NCBI GenBank assembly: GCA_027475525.1
Contig: JAMWFC010000088.1
Span: forward strand, 1,790,439 to 1,854,438
DNA from: Macrolepiota albuminosa
Lineage: Eukaryota; Basidiomycota; Agaricomycetes; Agaricales; Agaricaceae
DNA: 64,000 nt
Reading direction: 5' to 3'
The stretch's first letter is position 1; each line of letters opens with the position of its first letter. Under the pieces are notes generated by a model. That model did not search any database and had not been told where the DNA came from. It was given only the letters and a program-made list of their open reading frames with translations. Shown piece after piece: positions 21,164 through 32,126 of the stretch. The position numbers were made by a program, and so were the translations under genes.

Positions 21164-23707
21164 CGACGACCCCTGCGAGTGTTTTCCAGCGCCATCGAGG
21201 AGATGAGTGATGAGGATCATGGAGATGAAGCGCTTATCTTGGACTATAACCATTGGACTGGGCAAGTAAACTTTATATCACATACCCCTTTAGCCCATGA
21301 AATCTTGAATTCTTCTTCGTCGCTTACTAGCGAAGCGTTATCCTACTTATACCTCACTGCGTCAGATATTACTGAAAACCTTTCAACAGACACTTATTTC
21401 GTTTCTACTCCTGACTCTAAAGAACCTTTGATATCAGGTTTCGCTAGAAACCATGACTCTATTTATAATATGTTTGCTAACAATAGTACCCCTAAGCGCA
21501 AAGGGGTTCAGATCAAGAAGAAATATAAGCCCGTAGCGCTTAAAACGAAACCGGTAGCGAGCGCCGTACCCGAGGAATTTTGCATCGAAAGAAAAATAAT
21601 AGGCGACCCTTTGGCTACCCTGCCAAAACTCGACCCAAATCCACTACCCTTCGAACCAACGGGACGATTTACAGAAGAACAAAAGGCGCTATTTCTTAGC
21701 GCCCACAATACCGGCTTCCTCTCGACGGAGAAGATAAACGTATTAGTCGACATCATGCAAAAACAGAATGAGGCTTTCGCATGGGAGGACTCAGAACGCG
21801 GTAAACTTAGAACTGACTTCTTTCCACCAGTGGTTATACCGACAATACCGCACGTGCCCTGGACTGAGCATAACCGACCCATACCCCCGGGCATCGAAGC
21901 CGAAGTCTGCCAAATTATTCGCTCCAAGATAGCGGCAGGTGTATACGAGCCTTCTAATTCGGCCTACCGCTCGAGGTGGTTCTGCGTACTAAAGAAAAAC
22001 GGGAAGCTACGTATAGTTCACAGCCTAGAACCGCTAAACAAAGTCACCATTCGTCATTCAGGGGTACCGCCATTTCCCGATCACGTCGCTGAATCTTTCG
22101 CGGGACGAATATGTGGCGCTACCCTGGATTTGTATGTAGGCTATGACGAGCGCTTAATCCATCCTTCCTCTCGCGACTTGACGACATTTCAAACACCGTT
22201 TGGGGCGCTACGACTAGTCACACTTCCTATGGGATGGACAAACTCGGTACCGATATTTCACGACGATATTACGTTTATCCTACAGCCCGAAATACCCCAC
22301 CATGTGCTCAGCTTCATAGACAACGTAGGAGTTAAAGGCCCGAAGGATTGGCGATTGGTAGATGGCAAGCCCGAAGTTCACCCGGAAAATCCTAATATTC
22401 GCATGGCGCTATGGGAATTCTTTCAACTGGTTAACCGAGTACTTCAGCGCATGAAGTATTGTGGCGGGACGTTTTCAGGGCACAAGCTCGTTCTTTGCGC
22501 ACCGCAGTTTAAAATTTTGGGGCACGTTTGCACGCCAGAAGGCAGGATTCCAGAAAAGAGCCGATTAGCGCTGTTGGAGAAATGGGGGGTCTGTCATAAC
22601 CTCTCGGAAGTTCGCGCGTTCTTGGGCACTGTAGGGGTGCTGCGCATGTTCATACACCATTTTTCTCATCGCGCAAACGCCCTTAATCGCCTAACCCGTT
22701 CAGGGGTCCCCTTCGAATTCGGACCCGATCAAATCAATGCCCAGAAGGACTTAGTAAAGGCGCTACAGGAAGCGAAACCATTGGTACCCATTGACTATAC
22801 TACCGCCGATCCCGTTATACTTGCTGTTGACACATCATATATCGCCGTTGGCTTCTTTCTATGCCAGTGTGATGGCGCGAACCGAAAAATCAGGTGCTAC
22901 AATCGCTTCGGATCGATTACCCTTAATGACCGAGAGTCGCGCTACAGTCAGCCCAAGCTAGAGTTATATGGCTTGTTTCGATCTTTTCAGGCGCTGCGCA
23001 TGTACCTCATTGGGGTACGAAATCTCATCGTCGAGGTCGACGCACGATACATCAAAGAAATGCTTCAGAACCCTGATATTCAACCGTCGGCCAGTATGAA
23101 CCGCTGGGTAGTAGCGATATTAATGTTTCACTTCGAGTTAGTACACGTCAGAAGTGCATTCCACGGGCCGGACGGATTATCTAGGCGACCCAGACAACCG
23201 GAAGATGAAGCGCTAGACGATAGCGACAACGATGTATTTGACGACTGGATTGATCGATTGCATGGTTTCATGCATATCATTCAGCTGCCTATTCCGGTGC
23301 TTCGCAAAGACCAACCAGTTTCAAATTGGCTTCACCCTATTGTTCCGTACCAGCCCCGACCATATCAGGCATCATCAACTTTTTACACGGCCAGTATCTA
23401 TAACGTCGCTAAGCCGTCTAACGATCTAAAGATAGTTGAGGAACCAAGACCCTTGCGAGAAGACAGTCAGAACCTGCCATATTCGGCGGTACCTCGAAGC
23501 GCCAAAGCTAAGTCAGAAGACCAGCACCCTTGCGAGAAGACAGTCAGAACCTGCCATATTCGGCGGTACCTCGAAGCGCCAAAGCTAAGTCAGAAGACCA
23601 GCGAGTGGACCAGGTTAGGAAGTGGCTACAAGATTTGCGATGACCATCAGACCTTACGGATACGGAATACGCCACCTTCATTCGATATGCGACGACTTTC
23701 TTTATAG
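21164..23707 (+). pseudogene. reverse transcriptase and RNase H of the long element
   Basis: The frame is open from 21164, in -1 relation to gag-protease, overlapping it by 43 nt. An ATG overlaps the gag stop as ATGA at 21203-21206. RT features include RWFCVLKKNGKLRIVHSLE, SRDLTTFQTPFG and LPMGWTNS. The catalytic box reads SFIDNVGVKGP where this clade normally has F-x-D-D, so the second Asp is replaced by Asn. RNase H has VDTSYIAVGF, KLELYGLF, VEVDARYIK and DGLSRRP. The frame runs into the 77-bp duplication at 23449-23602. With that catalytic change the RT is probably inactive. Confidence 0.85.
23449..23602. repeat. exact 77-bp tandem duplication (probable artefact)
   Basis: Unit 23449-23525 is repeated at 23526-23602, between RNase H and integrase. 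Confidence 0.95.
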
Positions 23708-24939
23708 TGGAAAACCGACTTTGGCGACGAAATAGAGATGGCGCCCATAAACTAGTAATTAAACCGGATAATCGAGTTAAGATTCTACGCGCTATGCATG
23801 ATGACTTGGGACACCGAGGACTCTATGCGACAAGGGCAAACCTTTTGGAGCGCTTTTGGTGGCCGCAAGTTAGCGCCGATATTGCGTGGTATATTCGCAC
23901 TTGTCATCTCTGTCAAATCCAGCAGACACGTCAGGTTCTAATTCCCCCAACAGTAGCGACTCCCACGCCGTTATTCGGAAAAATATATATCGACACCATG
24001 CACATGCCCAAGTCAGGGCGCTACAAGTATATCATTCAAGGAAGGTGTTCCTTGGTACATTGGCCGGAGTTCCGTATGCTCCAGCGGGAAAATACAGACG
24101 CTATAGCTAAGTGGCTCTTTGAGGACGTTATCTGCCGATGGGGAGCCCTTCACGAGATCATCACAGACAACGGAGCGCCAATAGTCAAGGCACTCACTTA
24201 TCTTGCCAAGAAATACAACATACAACACATCCGAGTCTCAGGATACAATAAACGTGCTAATGGAATCGTAGAAAGGCCACATTTCGATGTTCGACAAGCG
24301 CTATTCAAGGCGGTCGACGGTGACGAAAGTCGCTGGAGCGAGGCGACTTATTCGGTCTTCTGGTCGGAGCGGGTTACCGTACGAAAGAGGATGGGCTGCT
24401 CTCCCTACTATGCGGCAACTGGCACCCACCCTTTGCTACCTGCGGACGTGGTGGAAGCGACGTATTTACAACCCCCACCGAACTCAATACTATCCTCTAC
24501 CAACATGATCGCTAGGCGCGCTATAGACTTACAACGATGCATGGAGGATCTCGAGCGCTTACACGAGGTAGTATTTCAGGCTAGACGACAAGCTGCGCTA
24601 CGATTTGAAACTGAGCATAGCGCCACGATCCGAGACTACAACTTCACAACTGGCGCCCTAGTACTAATGCGCAACTCCAAGATCGAGGTTACCCATAACA
24701 AAAAGATGCGGCCTCAGTACCTGGGACCCCTAATAGTGGTTTCCCGCAATAGGGGAGGCGCATACGTACTCTGCGAATTGGACGGCTCAGTTTTGCATCG
24801 ACCAGTAGCGGCGTTCCGACTCATTCCCTACTTAGCACGTGAACACATTTCATTACCTTTATTGGCGCTGGACATTGACACTGCTAAACTTCGAGAGCTA
24901 GAGGAAACCGAGCTTGTGGACGATGACGAAGTCGCATGA
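23707..24939 (+). CDS. integrase of the long element
   Basis: A 410-codon frame continuing pol. It has an HHCC zinc domain (HDDLGHRG ... CHLC, about residues 31-72), then a DDE core with YIDTMHMPKSG, IITDNGAPIV and NGIVERPHFD, so all three catalytic acids are present. A GPF/Y-like module follows (MRPQYLGPLIVVSR ... FRLIPYLAR). No chromodomain is visible after it. The Met at 23707 is only the first in this frame after the 77-bp duplication. The protein inserts the cDNA into the genome. Confidence 0.88.
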   Translation: MENRLWRRNRDGAHKLVIKPDNRVKILRAMHDDLGHRGLYATRANLLERFWWPQVSADIAWYIRTCHLCQIQQTRQVLIPPTVATPTPLFGKIYIDTMHMPKSGRYKYIIQGRCSLVHWPEFRMLQRENTDAIAKWLFEDVICRWGALHEIITDNGAPIVKALTYLAKKYNIQHIRVSGYNKRANGIVERPHFDVRQALFKAVDGDESRWSEATYSVFWSERVTVRKRMGCSPYYAATGTHPLLPADVVEATYLQPPPNSILSSTNMIARRAIDLQRCMEDLERLHEVVFQARRQAALRFETEHSATIRDYNFTTGALVLMRNSKIEVTHNKKMRPQYLGPLIVVSRNRGGAYVLCELDGSVLHRPVAAFRLIPYLAREHISLPLLALDIDTAKLRELEETELVDDDEVA

Positions 24940-24999
24940 GAAGAAGAAAACGATCAGTAATAAGATACGAAGGGGAAGGGCGCTAGACCTTAGCGCCTT

Positions 25000-25440
25000 G
25001 CACCTCACTTATGAAAGGAACGACAACGCATATAATTTCATACTATACAGGCCTATGGAACTGGCAATAAATAAACTATTGGCTACTTTACGTTCTACGG
25101 CGAGGACCCCTGACAAATTCCTCAGAGCGCTGGGGGTGCTGTCTGCGGCGGAGATGCGCAGGAGAAGGAGGCGGTGCAGGGGGGAGAATAGGCAACGGAG
25201 TAGAAGGAAAGGTCCCCGGAGGAAAGGTGGAGAAGCCAGGAGGAGATTCATTGGTGGGAACAGGCGGCGCTCCAGCGCGAATGGTGGAGGAGCTGGTGGA
25301 AGATTCGTTTATGGGAGCAGGCAGCGCTCCAGCTCCGAAGCGAAAGGTGGAGGAACCGGGTGGAGACTCATGTATGGGGGCAGGAGGCGCTCCAGCTCTG
25401 AAGCGAGGAGCTAGAGGCGTAAACGGTATGATGACGCGCT
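25000..25440 (-). CDS. antisense Pro/Ser-rich repeat segment downstream of integrase
   Basis: On the minus strand one frame stays open through this interval and encodes three imperfect repeats of the type AGAPPAPIHESPPGSSTF, followed by a Pro-rich run and a basic tail. Repeats phased at the protein level suggest coding use. It lies antisense to the element just after integrase and just before the assembly gap. It may be the 3' portion of an antisense gene like the one at 32127-34646, but no link can be shown across the gap. Confidence 0.4.
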
Positions 25441-25476
25441 GAAGCGTGGCGGCACAAACTTCGTCGTCAATCAGGT

Positions 25477-25576
25477 NNNNNNNNNNNNNNNNNNNNNNNN
25501 NNNNNNNNNNNNNNNNNNNNNNNNNNNNNNNNNNNNNNNNNNNNNNNNNNNNNNNNNNNNNNNNNNNNNNNNNNNN
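25477..25576. other. assembly gap of 100 N
   Basis: Exactly 100 N, a conventional placeholder for unknown size. The right side starts in the middle of the inverted relative's RT; the left side is not its continuation. Confidence 0.98.
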
Positions 25577-26735
25577 AGGGTGGCGCCACAGATACGCCCG
25601 GCAAAGGACTCGGCAAAGTGGTCAGGGAAAGGCGGTACGCCAGAGTGTCGTATTGTAACTCTATTTAGCGGCTCGAGACTGTGAACTATGCGTAGATTGC
25701 CGTTCTTTTTGAGGACACAAAACCAACGAGAGCGGTAAGAACTATTGGAGGGTTCGTAAACACTATGCGTAGATTGCCGTTCTTTTTGAGGACACAAAAC
25801 CAACGAGAGCGGTAAGAACTATTGGAGGGTTCGTAAACGCCAGCCTGTATTTGGTCCTAATGATCTGGCAGACCTCGGCTTCGATCCCAGGCGGTAACGG
25901 TCGGTTGTGCTCAGTCCACGGTACGTGAGGAATGGTCGGGATGACGACAGGCGGGAAGAAATCTGTACGTAGACTGCCGCGTTCTGAGTCCTCCCAAGCG
26001 AAGGCTTTGTCTTGCTTAGCGACGAGATCGGTAAGGACGTTCAACTCATCTTTGGTCAAAAATCCTGTGTCGTGCTCCTTGGCGAACTGCTGCTGGCGTT
26101 CTGCGGTAAAACGTCCTGTGGGCTGAAAGGGTGGCGGATTCGGTGATAAGGCCGGCATGTCGGCAAGAGGGTCGCCAATGATCTGGCGCTCGATTCTGAA
26201 AGTCTCGGGAGAGTGCGTAGCGATGGGTTTTGTTTTAAGCGCAACTGGCTTATATTTCTTTTTAACTTGAACCCCTTTCCTTTTGGGAGCGTTAGCTTGG
26301 TTATACACAGATGTGGAAAGGGGAACTGTAGCCTGAGGAGCGGCAAGTCCAAGAACGGCAGGAGAGCGTTAGCTTGGTTATACACAGATGTGGAAAGGGG
26401 AACTGTAGCCTGAGGAGCGGCAAGTCCAAGAACGGCAGGAGGCGAGGCTCCGGGAGAGTGGTGAGATAAGTATCGGTAGACGCTATATTTTGAAACGATT
26501 CAGAGGCGGTAAGATATAAGTACGCTAGAGCTGAGTCGGTAATATCTGGGTTTTTCTGAGAAAGCTCAGCGTCGGTAACGGTCGAGGAAAGTAAAACTTC
26601 TTTGTCAAGATATGCGGTAGACAAAATATTTACAAGACCAGTTGAATGGTCATATTCCAGCGTTAGCGCCACATCTCCGTGATCGTCGCCAATCACCTCC
26701 TCGATGGTCTGTGAAAACACCGGTGTGGAGGCTCG
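25577..26735 (-). CDS. RT N-terminal part of the inverted relative, truncated by the gap
   Basis: Minus-strand frames at 26301-26720, 25763-26308 and 25577-25803 read as one protein once the duplications at 26287 and 25685 are collapsed. The product is clearly homologous to the plus-strand pol at 21164-22130 (shared tracts such as FFPPVVIPTIPHVPWTEHN and FAGRICGAT). It stops at the N gap before the catalytic box, so activity cannot be judged. Apart from the duplications I see no stop. Confidence 0.8.
25685..25838. repeat. exact 77-bp tandem duplication (probable artefact)
   Basis: Unit 25685-25761 is repeated at 25762-25838, in RT of the inverted relative. Confidence 0.95.
26287..26440. repeat. 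exact 77-bp tandem duplication (probable artefact)
   Basis: Unit 26287-26363 is repeated at 26364-26440, upstream of RT in the inverted relative. Confidence 0.95.
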
Positions 26736-29081
26736 TTGGCGTGTTGGTCGGTAAACTCTGGGGGCTTAGCGCGGGCGCCTTTTCGTTGTCCCCTAGGGAA
26801 CGTTGGCACCGTTCGTCGGATTCCGGAGTTGGGGTCGCTAATTGTGAGGGTCGTTTCCTCGTCGGTAACTGTCTTGACGACTGATCGCGCCAAGACGTCG
26901 AAGGGTCTGCCTCGCTAATTGTGAGGGTCGTTTCCTCGTCGGTAACTGTCTTGACGACTGATCGCGCCAAGACGTCGAAGGGTCTGCCAGTAGTAGGTCG
27001 TAAGCTGGTGAACGTAAGATGTGGATCTGAAGATAAAACGTAATGTCGCCAAGGGTGCACGGCACATTCTTGGCGAGGCCTAGGGATCTGTCCACCGTAC
27101 CGTTAGCGCTCTGCATGTTTAGTATAACGGTAGGGTCGTAAATGAGGCCTAGATCGTTAGCGACTTCTGCTGCCATAGAAATAATCTGAGACCCGCTATC
27201 CACGATTGCCTCTACTTCGTGCTTGTTGTCTACGGTTAGCGCTACTGAGCGGATAGCGTGCGATTCTTGAGCGACGGTAAGGATGGCGGGGTCCTCGCCG
27301 TGGTCGACTGACCTAAGATAGGTCTCCACTGGGTCCACAGAGGTGGCGTTAGCGATGGGGTCGGCAAGAGTGTCTTCAGTGTCGGGAGGGTCGATGGTAA
27401 CAGAGAAACCAGGAAGCGCGTCATCGAGTTCGTCAACCTCGGCAACAGCTGTCGCCAAGGGTCGTCGGGGAGTGACTGCCGTCTTGACTTGGTTGCGGAC
27501 GTCGGGAGCAATACTACAAAGCTCTTCTACTGATAAGGTAACATTGGTTTTCATGATGCGGTTAAAGACGTGGTTGGATTTCTCGATATCGAAAATTGGC
27601 GCAGTAGGTCGGTAGCCACCCTCAGGACGTTTCTCGGGAGCGGCAAAGTTTCGTTGTGCGGGAGCGTGATAACGGTCGGGAATCCCTGAGTAGGGATGGA
27701 GAGGCGGCAAGGGCGGTTCGGGAGCGGTAGCGGACGACGAGGGTTCTGGAGCAGGAGCAGGGGCAGTGGCAGGAGGTGCGGCAGGAGCAGGTGCCGGTAA
27801 CTTGCTAGCGGGAGGCATCGGCTTGTATCCTTTAAGAGGTTGTTTAGGCTGCTTAACTTCAACCCCATCAAAGACCTGGTTCTTTAGCGAATCTAATTCC
27901 TGCTGCAGCTTGGCGATACGCTCTTCCCGCGAGAAAGTAGGGTGGTCGCCAACGCTGTCGAAATGTAGGACCTCGTGAATCATCTGCTGTTGGGTCGCCT
28001 GTTCGGGGTCGGGGTTAGCGTTGCCAGATAGCGTGCCGGTAACGATTTGTCCTGGGTTGCGCCTATGCCATTCATCAACTCGCTCCTGGAAGGACTTCTT
28101 GTCTGGGTAGTTGGGGATGGTGGCGCCAGTGGTGAGGACTATCTTGCCGTCGATAGCTCGTCGAATTCTACCTTGGCGAACGTAATTCTCGAGGGTAGCG
28201 CAGCGTCCTCTAGTCATGGTGTGGCCAATTTCCCCACAGAAGTGGCAAGGGCCAGGTGCGGGTACGTTAGCGGGTCGGTTAGCAGTCAGGTTGGTGGTAA
28301 TCATAGTTTCGATACGTGTCATCGCGGAGGCGACAGCGGCGGTAATAGCAGCATTGAGCTCTTCTTTCTTAACGAAGTCGGCAACAGGAGGCGGGATGGG
28401 AATGATACCGTTAGTTCGCTCAGGGGGTGGGCTCGTCCTAGCGCGCTGCAGTCCAACGCCAGTGTCCGTTCCCTTGAGAACCCATTTACCGGCTTCAAAG
28501 ACGTCGGCAACGTTATAGGGCTCGTCTGGGTGATGAGCCTGATGAACTATCTCTAGGCGACGAGCAATACGCGTCCACAGTGAAGTCGGGATGCCCTGCT
28601 GAAATAGGCGACGCTCCTCGTTAATATAGAGCTTGCCGTTCTGCAGAAGCCACCTAGCGACTTTCTGGAATTCGCGGTAATATGTAGAGAATGCGCCAAG
28701 CGACGATGTGCCACTGTCGAAAGATTCCTGTACTAGTTTCTGTAACTCGTTTACCGTGTATCGGGTAGCCTCCTCGGCGCCAGGGTACAGCTGGATCACT
28801 GCTGTCTTCCAGTCCTCATACGAAGCGCCTTGGGCGGGAGCTGTCGGCGTGGCGGGAACGAGCGCTGCAAACTCGGAAAGACCAGTCCAAGTCTCTGCCG
28901 TGTCGTACGATACGTATCTTGCCGCGTACTCCTTCATCTGCGTGTGGTCGGTAATGTTACAGTCTCTGAATAAATACTCCAACTCCTTGAAATACTGGGA
29001 GAGCTCCCGTGGCTTGGTCTCGTCCCATTTCGGTGCCGAGAAGTGGTTGCGTGGCGGCATGCGCTGAACTTGTTGTTCCAT
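26693..29081 (-). CDS. gag-protease ORF of the inverted relative
   Basis: A 747-codon open frame (29081 to 26838), broken only by the 77-bp duplication at 26835-26988 before ending at 26693. The frame stays open upstream of the Met at 29081 toward about 29400. Order: Pro/Ser-rich leader, gag domain (RNHFSAPKWDETKPREL), knuckle CHFCGEIGHTMTRGRC, Pro/Ala-rich linker, and protease VDSGSQIISM. No premature stop is seen, unlike the plus-strand copy. It overlaps the downstream pol frame in the same -1 arrangement. Confidence 0.85.
26835..26988. repeat. exact 77-bp tandem duplication (probable artefact)
   Basis: Unit 26835-26911 is repeated at 26912-26988, near the end of gag-protease of the inverted relative. 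Confidence 0.95.
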
Positions 29082-29461
29082 AGCGACTGTGTTGGCGAGT
29101 TCGGTTAGCGGTAGTGGGGAAGGAGTTCTAGAAATTGGCGACGGGGTAAGAGAAATGAGTTGTGAAAGAGGCGTTAGCGGAGTAATGGGAGTGATTGACT
29201 GTGGTACGGCAAAGGGCGACGCTAAGGGGTCGTCGGCACTATAATCGAGGGAGTGCGGGAAGAGATCAGGAAAAGCGTCTACAGTGGCGTTCTGTAGTTC
29301 CTGGGCTAGAGAGAGACCCGGTAAGGCACCAGGTGGTTGTGGAGTTGATGGGTGGGAAGGAGCAATGCCTTCTGCCGACTGGTCTAGCAGGCGGCGCCTA
29401 CGCTGGAGACGGGTTTCTGGCGGAATTCTGCCCTAGAGATCCCTCGCGGTGGGCTCCAATT

Positions 29462-30261
29462 TGATGACGCCCACAGTTTGGTCAGTAACAAATGTAGCTA
29501 AAGTGTTACCTAACCAAGAGTGTGCGTTGGGCGCGCTATAAGTGTGTTGAGGAGTCCCGGGCAGGTCCCAGAGAACGCGTCTGTGAAAAAGGGTAAAAGT
29601 CGGTAACGGGGTCGGCAAGTGGTAAGCGCTAAGGTAAAGCGCCTAAGGAAATGCGGTAAGTGAACACGGCAAGGGTGAGCGGCAAGAGCACGATAAGCTT
29701 AGCGAGGTTCTAAGCGTCGATAATGCCTGCCGTAGTTGCAAGGCGCGAGTATGTCGAGTGTTGGCGAACGTCTGTAACTACCGATGAGTTTTGACGTTGC
29801 CGACCGTAGCGTAAATGAGCTCTTGAGCGTAAGGGAGACTGAAGTAAGGGGGAAACTGTGGTCTATTCGTCTGCTGTTCTGTATGTACAAGTCGGTAAGT
29901 AATATATATACTACAAGGAGTTCACCGTCGCCAGTGGCTAATGACGCCAGAGTGCGGTAAACTGGAAAATTTCAAAGGGGTAGCTCCAACGGTTTCAGAT
30001 CCCTACCGCCCATTCAAGAGCCTTAGCGACGCCAGGCGACAGATCGCGAAGCTAAACCATCACTCCATCACCCTTCTGTCTGTCAGAACCCCTAAGCGAC
30101 GTTGGGCGCCAAATCGAGACGGTAAGCGGTGTCAGACGCCAAGGTCAAACGCCAAGCTGTCCGTCAGTTTTTGATAGATCATCAAGCTTCTCGCTAAGCG
30201 CTGTCGTCAGTGACTGATGCCATCTGTCAGTTGTCATTCTGTCTGCCGATCGGCGCTATCA
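29462..30261 (-). repeat. 5' LTR of the inverted relative
   Basis: Read on the minus strand it starts TGATAG and ends CGTCATCA, the same termini as the long element's LTR, and is followed by the same primer-binding site sequence. A TATA-like run sits near 29905-29915. Length is about 800 bp. The matching 3' LTR is absent from the window, so the upstream boundary rests on the TGATAG match alone. Confidence 0.65.
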
Positions 30262-30328
30262 CTGATTGGATCTGCTTCTTGCCGTGCGCGGCCGTCAGAA
30301 ATGGCTTAAAATGGGTAGAACGCGTGCG

Positions 30329-30664
30329 CTAAGTTCGGAACGAGTGCGGCAAGGTTTCCGGAGCCGGTGCCGAGCCTGCCGTTGATGCGCCTAACCTGTA
30401 TGGGGTCCTATCAACGAGCCACTCCTGGGCCATAGCCAGAAGTAACCGGTAGCGCCGAATCAGGGTAAGGATATTTCCGTTGTGGTGTCGGATACCGCCT
30501 GGAGGCAGTCGAGCAAAGAACATCTCGAGGCGATCTAAAACCTCGGGACGAGGGACGGAGGTGATGTCTTCGAGAAAGAAAGAGGGAGTAGGCATTCCGA
30601 AGAACTTAACAACGCTAGGCCCGGAAATTTCAGATATATACCTAGCGACATTATGCAGGGTCAA
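30329..30664 (-). CDS. antisense first-exon-like ORF of the long element (copy 3)
   Basis: A 111-codon minus-strand frame; the likely start is the Met at 30595. Its core (FFARLPPGGI ... ILTLIRRYRLLLAMAQEW) resembles those of the antisense frames at 31468 and 34646: helical, ending in a Trp-containing segment. Function unknown. It may be a decayed or alternative first exon of the antisense gene family. Confidence 0.4.
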   Translation of the reverse strand: MTLHNVARYISEISGPSVVKFFGMPTPSFFLEDITSVPRPEVLDRLEMFFARLPPGGIRHHNGNILTLIRRYRLLLAMAQEWLVDRTPYRLGASTAGSAPAPETLPHSFRT

Positions 30665-30783
30665 AGGGACTTAGGAAACAGAACTTATGCGGCACCATCA
30701 CGAGGATCAGATATATACCTAGCGACATTATGCAGGGTCAAAGGGACTTAGGAAACAGAACTTATGCGGCACCATCACGAGGA
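30630..30783. repeat. exact 77-bp tandem duplication (probable artefact)
   Basis: Unit 30630-30706 is repeated at 30707-30783. Confidence 0.95.
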
Positions 30784-30817
30784 TGCGACAACAACGATAT
30801 ATTTCATGTAACTACGG

Positions 30818-30971
30818 CAGAAGAAGCAAAAAGCTGGGAATATGTTAGGCCGGTGGCGCTGCGAAGAAGATGGGATCGCCTCACTCAAACAATACAGAAG
30901 AAGCAAAAAGCTGGGAATATGTTAGGCCGGTGGCGCTGCGAAGAAGATGGGATCGCCTCACTCAAACAATA
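30818..30971. repeat. exact 77-bp tandem duplication (probable artefact)
   Basis: Unit 30818-30894 is repeated at 30895-30971. A run of 13 G follows at 30972-30984. Confidence 0.95.
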
Positions 30972-31157
30972 GGGGGGGGGGGGGAAGAAAAACAACACGC
31001 GACAGGTCAAGAAGGGCCGAACCAAGAAATACGCTTGCTAACAACCGTCGGCCCCTCGAGGGGACCACGAAAGAGACGAGCGCCGGTATACTTGCGAGGG
31101 GACTAGGAGAAAAGAGCCGTTAGACACGGAAGGAGAGGTGATGGCTCAGTTACTAAC

Positions 31158-31525
31158 CAGGTAATAGCTTTCCTCCATCAAAAGTTGAAGACGATCCGCC
31201 GTGTCTTCGGTGGCGATTTCCTGGATTTGGGCGACTGTCAGGAGTGCGCCAAGAATAGCAAGATACGTACATGGAAAGCCTGACTCCAAGTAGCCTCGGT
31301 ACCAAAACGCGTTAACGGAGACGCGTCTCCCCAAATTTCACAAGCAGCCCGCAGAAGCCGACAGCGACGACTCAACTCCACGACTTCGTCGGCCAACTTA
31401 GGAATACCCTCTGGAGGGTAATGATGAAAGAACGAGGTGGCCCGGTCCAGAAAGGTGGGAGGGTCCATGGTAACATAGGCGCGATCACAGCTTCGAGTCC
31501 ACACGCAACCAGACAGGGTGGCCAT
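31158..31525 (-). CDS. antisense gene fragment of the long element (copy 2)
   Basis: The likely start is the Met at 31468. The first exon encodes FLDRATSFFHHYPPEGIPKL and a RRCRLLRAACEIW segment and reaches a GTACGT donor near 31275. A second short exon (about 31158-31225) encodes a helical segment ending LLMEESYYLV before another donor-like GT. The pattern parallels the first two exons of the gene at 32127-34646. Later exons are not found in the window. Exact splice phases could not be settled. Confidence 0.45.
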
Positions 31526-31745
31526 CGCGAAGACTGATGGAATCGAGTTGATGTATAAGTAATTTATAGGACACGGGAAGTGTTTCGATTAGCGACAGCA
31601 TGGGAGGACTTTTCTCAAGGAGCCAGGACCCTAACAGGAGCGCTAGCCAATCAAAAGCGTTTAACTTATTCTGGGTCCCTCCAAAAAGGGAATCGACATT
31701 TGATGTTCAGCGCTTACTCACAACCGCACTAAACGGGCATAAGCG

Positions 31746-31899
31746 ATCACTGGTTTTCTATTTCTTTATACGCGCTACTTCTTACATGGATCCGCTTATT
31801 TATTTCCAGACAGTTCCTATTTATCACTGGTTTTCTATTTCTTTATACGCGCTACTTCTTACATGGATCCGCTTATTTATTTCCAGACAGTTCCTATTT
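31746..31899. repeat. exact 77-bp tandem duplication (probable artefact)
   Basis: Unit 31746-31822 is repeated at 31823-31899. Confidence 0.95.
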
Positions 31900-32126
31900 T
31901 CTTGTTAGGCTGGCATGGTAATGGCTATTGGACCGCGTCGGCAAAAAGGGGTTTTTGCGCTGTGATGATCTACTGAGTGTTTCCCCTTTTTACTTATTTT
32001 TCTTTTAATTACTTACAAACTGACGATTTGAAGCCAAGGGAGGCGTTTATTTTAGTATCACACACTACAAAGTTCGTATCAAAAAGACAAAGTCCATAAA
32101 AGTTTAAAAGCGCTAAGGGTCGGCAA

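Larger units (their letters stand above)
18378..21206 (+). pseudogene. gag-protease ORF of the long element
   Basis: Starts at the ATG at 18378. It contains a Pro/Ser/Thr-rich N-terminus, a gag domain with RNHFSLPKWDETKPREL, a zinc knuckle starting CHFCGEAGHT, and a protease with active site VDSGSQIISM. Protease therefore sits in the gag ORF. The inverted relative encodes the same order in one long frame. A TGA at 18816-18818 interrupts this copy, plausibly from CGA. Further breaks coincide with the 77-bp duplications at 19628, 19933 and 20754. The ORF ends at TGA 21204-21206, overlapping pol. Confidence 0.82.

Noticed and set aside
24914..25442. Plus-strand Arg/Gly-rich frames after integrase
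   Set aside because: The minus-strand reading gives coherent phased protein repeats; the plus-strand product is low complexity.
30972..30984. Run of 13 G considered as a polypurine tract
   Set aside because: No LTR start follows it. It adjoins a 77-bp duplication and may be a low-complexity assembly boundary.
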